Assembly (NCBI GenBank): GCA_964585635.1
Contig: CAZPEV010000190.1
Span: forward strand, 1-5,766
Direction: 5' to 3'
DNA from: CAZPEV01 sp964585635
Lineage (GTDB): Bacteria; Zixibacteria; MSB-5A5; GN15; JAAZOE01
Length of the DNA stretch: 5,766 bases
A program made the translations under genes and the position numbers. Shown here in pieces: positions 1 to 5,517 of this stretch (its first letter is position 1; each line of letters begins with the position of its first letter). The notes beneath the pieces were generated by a model that saw nothing but the letters and a program-made list of their open reading frames with translations, was not told the DNA's origin and did not search any database.

Positions 1-1
1 C

Positions 2-790
2 GCCGGCCAGACCATCGCCATCGTCCCGACCATGGGCTGTCTCCACGAGGGCCACTTGTCGCTCATCCGGCGCGGACGGCAGCGGGCCGACGTCGTCGTC
101 ACGACCATCTTCGTCAACCCCGCTCAGTTTGCCCCGCATGAGGATTTTGATCGATATCCGCGCGATACGCGAGGAGACCTCAAGAAGATCAGGGCCGCCG
201 GCGGCCGGATCGTATTTTTGCCCGCCGCCGGTGATATCTACCCCGATGACTATGAGACCTACGTGACGGTCGAAAACCTGACCCAAACGCTGGAAGGAAG
301 CCTCCGTCCGACTCATTTTCGGGGCGTCACGACCATCGTGGCCAAATTGTTCAACATCGTCCGGCCCGACGTCGCCCTGTTCGGCATCAAAGACTACCAG
401 CAGGCCATGGTGCTGCAAAAAATGACCGCCGATCTGAACTGGCCGATCACCTTCATCATTTGTCCGACGGTGCGCGAAACGGACGGGCTGGCCCTGTCGT
501 CGCGCAACCGCTACCTCTCACCCGAGCTTCGCCTCCAGGCGCCGGCCCTCTACCAGGCGCTGACGGCGGCCCGGCGGATGGCCCGCCACGGCCAACGACG
601 CACTGTGGTTATAGAGCGACAAATGCGCCAAATCATCGCGGGCCGGGCACCCGCCGGGACGATCGATTATATAGCCTTTACCGAGATGAAAACCCTCCGG
701 CCGACTCGTCTGATTGAAAAGAGCACGATCGTGTCGCTGGCCGTCCGGCTCGGCTCCGTCCGCCTGATCGACAATATGAAAATAGCCTGA
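2..790 (+). CDS. panC: Pantothenate synthetase (pantoate--beta-alanine ligase), 5' end outside the window
   Basis: PanC makes pantothenate from pantoate, beta-alanine and ATP through a pantoyl-adenylate, the last step of vitamin B5 synthesis in the cytoplasm. The reading frame is open from base 2 with the residues AGQTIAIVPTMGCLHEGH, so the ATG at 32 is internal. It is the Met of the family's VPTMGxLHxGH motif, and roughly 20-25 N-terminal residues are missing. Visible family features are the HIGH-like HEGH (44-55), IFVNPAQF followed by EDFDRYPRD, the FGxKDYQQ nucleotide/pantoate-binding stretch near 380-400, and LSSRN (494-508), the KMSKS-like loop. After these comes the C-terminal dimerisation domain, ending normally at TGA 788-790. 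The residue before KD in FGxKD is Ile, where Glu or Gln is usual; otherwise the protein looks intact. No strong terminator follows. The 557 bp before the next gene suggest that panC ends its own operon. Confidence 0.96.
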   Translation, partial: AGQTIAIVPTMGCLHEGHLSLIRRGRQRADVVVTTIFVNPAQFAPHEDFDRYPRDTRGDLKKIRAAGGRIVFLPAAGDIYPDDYETYVTVENLTQTLEGSLRPTHFRGVTTIVAKLFNIVRPDVALFGIKDYQQAMVLQKMTADLNWPITFIICPTVRETDGLALSSRNRYLSPELRLQAPALYQALTAARRMARHGQRRTVVIERQMRQIIAGRAPAGTIDYIAFTEMKTLRPTRLIEKSTIVSLAVRLGSVRLIDNMKIA

Positions 791-833
791 GCCGATACCC
801 CCGGCCACCCGTCCCGAGATCAATTTTTTCCAC

Positions 834-862
834 TTGACAGATTTAAAATTTTGCTGTATTTA
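834..862 (+). promoter_or_regulatory. Sigma-70-type promoter candidate
   Basis: A perfect -35 hexamer TTGACA (834-839) is followed after exactly 17 bp by TATTTA (857-862), in an AT-rich patch (TTTAAAATTTTG) that stands out from GC-rich surroundings. Transcription would start near 869 and run rightward into the long gap before the peptide gene. The -10 match is only moderate; TATAGA at 861-866 is an alternative at non-ideal spacing. Confidence 0.55.
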
Positions 863-925
863 TAGATCAGAAGAGAGTTCTGGAGGTCCATATATTCATG
901 ATCCGTTAAACCACGCCAGGTTACG

Positions 926-966
926 CGGCAGCCTATGCCTTGGTTATTTGGGCAATCTTGCTGCCG
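926..966 (+). other. Potential RNA stem-loop in the intergenic leader
   Basis: CGGCAGC (926-932) is complementary to GCTGCCG (960-966), giving a 7-bp outer stem. Inside it TGCC (936-939) can pair with GGCA (951-954), so the segment could fold as a two-tier hairpin about 57 bases downstream of the predicted start of transcription. No poly-T tract follows, so it is not an intrinsic terminator. Whether it forms part of a functional RNA is unknown. Confidence 0.3.
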
Positions 967-1209
967 GCGGCGGGGAAAAACGGCGGGTTTGAGTGGGCGG
1001 ATGGATCCGCCTGCATAACAAAGAGTTAACCCAATGCAAGGAGGCCCTCGAAAAGCACCGTGCAATTGCTGTTGTAATGGTGCACAGATGTTACGGGTAC
1101 CATAGGTGATGAAAACAAATCCTTCGAGAACAGTGCAGAACTTGACGATGAGATGAAGAGAATAACCTTTTTCCCCTGTTTTCCCGCAGAGGAATCATCA
1201 TGACGGGGT

Positions 1210-1221
1210 GGTTTGCAAACC
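1210..1221. promoter_or_regulatory. Perfect 12-bp palindrome, possible operator
   Basis: GGTTTGCAAACC reads the same on both strands. It lies 127-138 bp upstream of the peptide gene start and about 66 bp upstream of the weak promoter's -35 box. A perfect symmetric site of this size is a typical shape for a dimeric HTH regulator. No protein can be assigned from sequence alone. Confidence 0.3.
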
Positions 1222-1286
1222 GGCTTTCGATTGTGGGGCGGGTTCAGGCCGGGCTTCCGCAGCTTATCGGCGAGCCCCGTTTGCCC

Positions 1287-1315
1287 TTGGCGGCGACAGG
1301 TGATGAGGATATTAC
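1287..1315 (+). promoter_or_regulatory. Weak promoter candidate directly upstream of the peptide gene
   Basis: TTGGCG (1287-1292), 17 bp, then TATTAC (1310-1315): each hexamer matches the sigma-70 consensus at four of six positions. A start near 1322 would give a leader of about 25 bases that includes the ribosome binding site. No convincing sigma-54 (-24/-12) element was found in the gap, so this or the stronger promoter at 834 is the best candidate for driving the peptide-regulator pair. Confidence 0.3.
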
Positions 1316-1334
1316 ACCATCTTTAACTTTCTCG

Positions 1335-1341
1335 AAGGAGG
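1335..1341 (+). promoter_or_regulatory. Strong ribosome binding site for the exported peptide
   Basis: AAGGAGG lies 6 bases before the GTG at 1348. It fixes the start codon of the small gene and shows that this frame, not the overlapping longer frame from 1200, is the translated one. Confidence 0.8.
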
Positions 1342-1347
1342 ATTATC

Positions 1348-1554
1348 GTGAAGAAGCTCATCACAATCGCGTTGGCCGGCCTGATCTGTTTTTGGCTGAC
1401 CGCTCTACCCGTGTCTTCCGATCCTGGCTCCGACCCGAACGAGACCGTCGACACTCTCCTGGTGCCGCCGCCGCAGGTGTCATCACTCGGGTTGTCCGAC
1501 AGCACCGATACGATTATCGACCCCGATTTCCCTTGGGACAATCCGGACAGATGA
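1348..1554 (+). CDS. Small exported acidic peptide of unknown function
   Basis: This is a 68-residue protein from GTG with a textbook Shine-Dalgarno sequence. Residues 1-24 form a classic Sec signal peptide: MKK, a hydrophobic core about 4-20, then P-V-S-S with likely cleavage after Ser24. Cys14 sits inside the core without a lipobox, so a lipoprotein is unlikely. The mature part (about 44 residues) is Pro/Asp-rich and strongly acidic: ten Asp/Glu against one terminal Arg. It has no cysteine and ends in a distinctive DPDFPWDNPDR tail. I recognise no family. It lies 48 bp ahead of the TPR regulator on the same strand with no terminator between, so the two are probably co-transcribed. By analogy with peptide-sensing TPR regulators it could be a signal precursor. 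It could equally be an unrelated periplasmic peptide. Confidence 0.75.
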   Translation: MKKLITIALAGLICFWLTALPVSSDPGSDPNETVDTLLVPPPQVSSLGLSDSTDTIIDPDFPWDNPDR

Positions 1555-1602
1555 TCGGAAAACAGGTAATTGCAATCTCTGGGTGAATAGGTTATCGATG
1601 AG

Positions 1603-3747
1603 ATGAAAAGTACAGTCTCACATCTTCTTCACCTGGCTGAAGCGCTTCTGAAAGAAAAGAAGCTCGAGGCGGCAAAATCGACCTTGGGAGAAATCGATTC
1701 ACTCTCGATTTCTCCCGAGGAAAAGGCCGAGTATTGCCTGCTCTGGGCCGAGGCAAATATCCGCCAAAGTCAGTTTGACGTCGCGGAGCATCTTCTCTAC
1801 GCCATCGAATTCTACAAGAGCGGCCCCAAAACATCCCGGTATGCCGACGCCAAATACTGGCACGGGAATCTGCTGACCCTTCTCGGTGATTTCGGCGGAG
1901 CGCGAGAGACGCTGCTGGAAGCCTATGTCAGCTACCGTCAGTGCCATGACCTCAGCGGTCAGGGATTGGCCCTCAATCGGCTCAGTTTTATCGCCAACCA
2001 TGCCGGGGACGGCCAATTGGCCGTCTCCTATTTAAGTCAGTGCCTTGAAATCTATACCCGCCTGGATAACCCCAAAAACCGGGCGTCGATTGCGACCAAC
2101 CTGGCCATGCTGCGATGCCTCTACGGAGAGATCGTCAATTCAATCTCGGAATTCGCCTCCTTGAGAAGCATCATCCCCACCCTATCTGACGATCACGTCC
2201 GCATTCATTACCTGCAGTCGGCTATCCCGCACATCCTTCAGGGAGATGCCGCCAAGGCCTGGCAGGCTCTGAAGCAGGCCGAACCGTTGCTGGCGGCTAT
2301 GTCCTGGGATCGCGCTACCTACTACGAACTTCTGGGATGGATGCATCTGATTCAGGAACAGTATGCCGAAGCGGAACTAGCCCTGCAAGAGGGACTGGCC
2401 ATTGCCCTGCAGATCGCTCCCGGATCGGCGCTGGTCTCCCAAACGAAGCGCTTGTTGGCCGACACCTGCCTTGGTCTGGGCCGGTACGATTACGCCCGGG
2501 CGCTGGCGGAAGAAGCCTTGGAAGTGGCGCAAAAGCTTAACGAGCGAGCCGAAATAGCCGCCTGTTACCGCGTCTTTGCCCGCTGGGAACAGGCCAATGG
2601 AAATGCCAATGCCTCCCGGACATGGTTCATGACGGCCATGGACCTCTTCGGCTCAATCGGCCGGTCCTATGAACTGGCGCTGACGCGCTATTGGGCGGGG
2701 ATTTCCGACCTCTACCAACCGGGCGAACACCAGGCGCTCCTCTATTTGGCAAGGGAATTTTTCAAGCGTGAGGGGGTCACGATATTCTGCGACCGAATCG
2801 ATCTGGAAATGACGCGCGGTTCTTCCGCCTTCAGATCCCCCAACCGTTCCCGCCTCGATACGCCGGTCATCGTCACGACCGACCCTGCGGTAGACAAATT
2901 AATTGAACTGGCCCGCCACGTGGCGTCATCGGATATGCCGGTGCTGTTGACCGGCCCGACCGGTACCGGCAATGATTTGCTGGCCGAATATATTCATCGC
3001 ATGTCCGGACGAACCGGCAATTTTGTCGCCGTCAACTCGGCCGCCGTTCCCGACAACATGATCGAGGCCGAGTTGTTCGGCAGCCGCAAAGGAGCCTTCA
3101 CCGGCGCCGAACGCGACAAGATCGGCCTGATCGAGGAGGCCGACGGGGGCACCCTGTATCTCAACGAAATCGCCGACTCTTCATCGGAGTTTCAGGCCAA
3201 GCTGCTCGACGCTCTGGAGCGAAAACGCATCCGCCGACTCGGCGAGACCGAGGAACGTCCGGTCGACTTTCGGGTGGTGGCGGCCACCAATCATGATGTC
3301 GATAAGCTGATCACCGAGGGCAAATTCCGAATCGACCTCTTCCATCGCCTCAACGCCGTTCCCATCAATCTGCCGCCGCTCGGCGAACGCCTGAATGACA
3401 TCGGGCCGCTGGCGGCACATTTCCTGGCCCTGGCCGGCCTGCCGGTCAGTCGGGACAATGAGGCCTTTCAGTCCCTGATAAGAATCCTTTCCGCGCGAGA
3501 ATGGCCCGGGAACATCCGTCAGCTTCGGGCGGAAATCCAGCGGCTGATAGTCTTATCCAAAGGAAGCCTCCCGGCCATGCTAAAGATTTTGGCCCAGCAG
3601 ACGCCGTCAGAGCGAGATCATTTGCTGGGGCTATTGGACCAGACCGATTGGAACCGCCGCGAAGTGGCCCGTCTGCTGAAAGTCAGCGACATGACCGTCC
3701 GGCGGTGGATCAAGAAATTTGGCTTGGAGCCTTCCGGGCGCGGCTGA
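1603..3747 (+). CDS. TPR-repeat / sigma-54-type AAA+ / Fis-HTH transcriptional regulator with altered Walker motifs
   Basis: This is a 714-residue cytoplasmic regulator. Residues about 5-395 are helical TPR-like repeats (for example GDFGGARETLLEAY, YAEAELALQEGLAIA, YDYARALAEEALEVA), a protein- or peptide-binding solenoid replacing the usual receiver or GAF sensor. Residues about 420-660 are a bacterial enhancer-binding AAA+ domain: GAFTGA loop 497-502, switch Asn478, sensor I around 557-563, arginine fingers Arg576 and Arg582, and sensor II WPGNIR 634-639. Residues about 675-707 are a Fis-type HTH. The Walker A is GPTGTGND, with Asn457 where Lys binds phosphate. The Walker B is LYLNEI, with Asn521 where Asp coordinates Mg. 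The usual LPPLRER reads LPPLGER. ATP hydrolysis is therefore doubtful although the sigma-54 contact loop is kept. ATG 1603 is the first possible start after an in-frame stop at 1588, with a weak ribosome binding site. It probably shares a transcript with the peptide gene 48 bp upstream. Confidence 0.9.
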   Translation: MKSTVSHLLHLAEALLKEKKLEAAKSTLGEIDSLSISPEEKAEYCLLWAEANIRQSQFDVAEHLLYAIEFYKSGPKTSRYADAKYWHGNLLTLLGDFGGARETLLEAYVSYRQCHDLSGQGLALNRLSFIANHAGDGQLAVSYLSQCLEIYTRLDNPKNRASIATNLAMLRCLYGEIVNSISEFASLRSIIPTLSDDHVRIHYLQSAIPHILQGDAAKAWQALKQAEPLLAAMSWDRATYYELLGWMHLIQEQYAEAELALQEGLAIALQIAPGSALVSQTKRLLADTCLGLGRYDYARALAEEALEVAQKLNERAEIAACYRVFARWEQANGNANASRTWFMTAMDLFGSIGRSYELALTRYWAGISDLYQPGEHQALLYLAREFFKREGVTIFCDRIDLEMTRGSSAFRSPNRSRLDTPVIVTTDPAVDKLIELARHVASSDMPVLLTGPTGTGNDLLAEYIHRMSGRTGNFVAVNSAAVPDNMIEAELFGSRKGAFTGAERDKIGLIEEADGGTLYLNEIADSSSEFQAKLLDALERKRIRRLGETEERPVDFRVVAATNHDVDKLITEGKFRIDLFHRLNAVPINLPPLGERLNDIGPLAAHFLALAGLPVSRDNEAFQSLIRILSAREWPGNIRQLRAEIQRLIVLSKGSLPAMLKILAQQTPSERDHLLGLLDQTDWNRREVARLLKVSDMTVRRWIKKFGLEPSGRG

Positions 3748-3768
3748 GACGCCCGCCTAATCGGCCCT

Positions 3769-3785
3769 GCCGGCACCGCGCCGGC
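3769..3785. other. GC hairpin in the convergent gap
   Basis: GCCGGC (3769-3774) and GCCGGC (3780-3785) form a 6-bp stem with a 5-base loop, 22 bp after the regulator's stop codon. No T-run follows on either strand, so it is at best a weak or factor-assisted terminator. Confidence 0.3.
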
Positions 3786-3789
3786 GCCT

Positions 3790-3825
3790 CCCCTGAAATC
3801 CTGAATCAAGCGTCTTCTTCAGGGG
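3790..3825. terminator. Possible bidirectional terminator hairpin between convergent genes
   Basis: CCCCTGAA (3790-3797) pairs with TTCAGGGG (3818-3825): 8 bp, 20-base loop. It sits midway between the + strand regulator (ends 3747) and the - strand fusion gene (ends 3904), where transcripts from both sides must stop. The lack of a poly-T tail and the long loop keep confidence low. Confidence 0.35.
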
Positions 3826-3903
3826 CCGAGAGGAAGACCGAAGTGGATCGTCCCCGCTATCCATCAATCCGTGTGAGAGCCCTGGTCGCGGAAAATATGG
3901 AGG

Positions 3904-5517
3904 TCAGATTCTGATCCGTCCGACCGGACTGGTGACCTGACCTGACAGGGCGGAAGCCGCCGCGGTGGCGGAAGAAACCTGATAGATTTCCCCCTCGCCA
4001 TCCCAGGGACAATCGGCCGATGTCGTCAGGCCCTTCTCCCCCGCCGCCAAGATGTGCGCCGCCCGTTCCTCGAGAGAACGGCCGGGATTCAGCACCATCG
4101 CTCCGGCCTCGACGAACACCCGAATCAACCCCTTCTTCAGCGCTTCCAACAGCACCATCCGGGATGCCGGCTGAATAAACAACCGCGTATCGGTACTGAT
4201 ATGCTTGCCCTTCAAGGCTTCGGCTGCAATCTTGAGATCATCGAAACGCCCGTTGGCGGCGCCTCCCAGGTAAATCTGCTGGACCGGTACTCCGGCCATC
4301 TCCTCCACCGGAATCACGGTGCCGGCCGTGTTTGGGCCGGCCAGGATCGGCGTCATCGTATTTACATCAAGGGTGAAATCGGCCGCGTAAACCGCGTCGC
4401 GATCCGACGACAGCGGCGTAAAGGGCCGCCGGGCGCGGGGATTGACATAGCGGCGGGTGGTCGCGTCAAAGGGAGTCACGGCTCCGGACACGCCGGCCGA
4501 GGCGGCCAAATGACAAAGGGTGAAGCGGTCCGCGATCGACATCTGGTCGACGGCGGGACCATAAAACTCGATCATCCGCCCGCCGCCGCCGAGGCCCAAC
4601 AGATGCACGATGATTTGATGGGCCGCATCGCGCACCAGCACGCCGCGCGGCAGGCGGCCGCTGATGTTGATCCGAATTGTTTCAGGAACCTCGCACGACA
4701 ATTTCCCCTGCGCCCATAGACCGGCCAGGCCCTGCTCACCCGCGACCAGCACCGGAGCGCCAATGCATCCCAGGGTGGTAACCCGGGCTCCGGTCCCCAC
4801 GATCAATTGCCCCGGAAGGACCAATCCCTGCTCCAGCGCCACCTGCAACCCATTCCCCTCCCCGATCTCAAGGCAGTTCCGAATCTGCTGCAACCGGGCA
4901 AAATGGCGAATCGCCTTTAACGCCTCCGCCGCGCCGGCCCGGTCGTCGCCGGCGGCGCCGTCCAGCGACAGGATGATTCGAGCCGGATTCCACACATACG
5001 TAATGCCGTACTCCTGAAACAGGCGCAGCACGACCTCGGCCTGGCGATCAATCATGGCAACGTCGGGTTCGATTTCATGCCGCTCACCGGCGGCGGCCTC
5101 CTTGCGCCCCAGCCGTTGAGCGAATATTTTCTGAATGATCGTCTGCCGGCCGGCCCCGGCCCGCTTGGGGCTGCTGCGATTATTGGTGAACAGCTCCAGC
5201 GACAACTGCTCCAGCTTCAGGGCCGCCGGTTTCCTGGTGATCTTGTACCGGCGCCGCCAGTTGTAAAAGGCCGCCTTGGAAATCCCCAGTTCCATGCCGG
5301 CATGGAAATCATCTCCGAAGCGATCCCAGACCTCCAGAATCTCTTTTTCGGAGAACTTCGGTAACGAGTACAGCGGGACGCCCTTCTTGCGGCGCCAGTA
5401 GGCAACCAGATGCTCGGTAACGTCACCGCCCAAGAACTCCGCAATCTTCCGGTCGTTGCGGTACAGTCTTTGAAGGCGGAGAAGCTCGCCTTTGGTCGGA
5501 ATACGACGGGGGCTCAT
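3904..5517 (-). CDS. Tandem-HTH fused to a catalytically degenerate LeuC/homoaconitase-like domain
   Basis: This protein has 537 residues. Residues about 8-49 and 55-95 are two similar HTH units, ending in AYWRRKKGVP and FYNWRRRYKI. After a linker, about 124-537 matches the archaeal-type 3-isopropylmalate dehydratase/homoaconitase large subunit along its whole length (QKIFAQRLG; GLVLPGQLIVG 231-241; VPETIRINISGRLPRGV; IYLGGAANGR 415-424; ATAAASALSGQVT). The active site is gone. The cluster cysteine in GSCTNGR is Ala420 and the CGPC pair aligns with Arg480 and Glu483. The DSH triad is Gly243-Ala244-Arg245, the DHN His is Gly187, and the GEGxxHQ His is Leu224. The RNF Arg is Ala501, and the Asn/Glu of CNMAxE are His336/Ser340. 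It cannot be a normal dehydratase; a DNA-binding regulator is inferred. ATG 5517 overlaps the upstream HIT gene stop (ATGA), indicating translational coupling. A GAAGGA lies 11 bases upstream. No small-subunit (LeuD) gene is in view. Confidence 0.88.
   Translation of the reverse strand: MSPRRIPTKGELLRLQRLYRNDRKIAEFLGGDVTEHLVAYWRRKKGVPLYSLPKFSEKEILEVWDRFGDDFHAGMELGISKAAFYNWRRRYKITRKPAALKLEQLSLELFTNNRSSPKRAGAGRQTIIQKIFAQRLGRKEAAAGERHEIEPDVAMIDRQAEVVLRLFQEYGITYVWNPARIILSLDGAAGDDRAGAAEALKAIRHFARLQQIRNCLEIGEGNGLQVALEQGLVLPGQLIVGTGARVTTLGCIGAPVLVAGEQGLAGLWAQGKLSCEVPETIRINISGRLPRGVLVRDAAHQIIVHLLGLGGGGRMIEFYGPAVDQMSIADRFTLCHLAASAGVSGAVTPFDATTRRYVNPRARRPFTPLSSDRDAVYAADFTLDVNTMTPILAGPNTAGTVIPVEEMAGVPVQQIYLGGAANGRFDDLKIAAEALKGKHISTDTRLFIQPASRMVLLEALKKGLIRVFVEAGAMVLNPGRSLEERAAHILAAGEKGLTTSADCPWDGEGEIYQVSSATAAASALSGQVTSPVGRIRI

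Larger units (their letters stand above)
791..1347. other. Long intergenic region without a convincing gene
   Basis: These 557 bp separate panC from the exported-peptide gene. I see no recognisable protein, tRNA, SRP, tmRNA, RNase P or 6S RNA. The contents are the TTGACA promoter at 834, a foldable segment at 926-966, a GC hairpin (GGCGG 996-1000 with CCGCC 1007-1011), a 12-bp palindrome at 1210-1221 and a weaker promoter candidate at 1287-1315. Several very short open frames occur. One (898-1029) looks like a signal peptide but has a stop at codon 4. Others are linked by ATGA junctions at 1153 and 1200. An untranslated leader, a small RNA or the remains of decayed small genes are all possible. 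Confidence 0.6.

Noticed and set aside
820..1065. 81-residue open frame on the - strand
   Set aside because: It runs through the promoter and the foldable region, has no recognisable domain, and its composition is not protein-like enough to support it.
865..1110. 6S RNA, tmRNA, SRP RNA or RNase P RNA
   Set aside because: None of the conserved core sequences of these RNAs could be found; only generic pairing is visible.
1348..1554. Lipoprotein
   Set aside because: The only Cys (14) lies within the hydrophobic core, preceded by Gly-Leu-Ile, which does not fit a lipobox.
1200..1586. 128-residue open frame on the + strand
   Set aside because: Despite a fair AGAGGA and ATG, its last two-thirds overlap the peptide gene in another frame and are Arg/Trp-rich without any recognisable domain. 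The peptide frame has a better ribosome binding site and a clear signal peptide.
791..1602. Sigma-54 (-24/-12) promoter for the AAA+ regulator
   Set aside because: Several TTGCA/TTGCT words were checked, but none has GG at the required 12-base offset.
4054..4719. 221-residue open frame on the + strand
   Set aside because: It is the antisense of the LeuC/HTH fusion gene. The - strand frame has family homology along its whole length, so this is a GC-rich shadow.
3904..5517. Functional 3-isopropylmalate dehydratase large subunit (leuC)
   Set aside because: Overall similarity is clear, but every iron-sulfur cysteine and the main catalytic residues are missing, and an HTH module is added.
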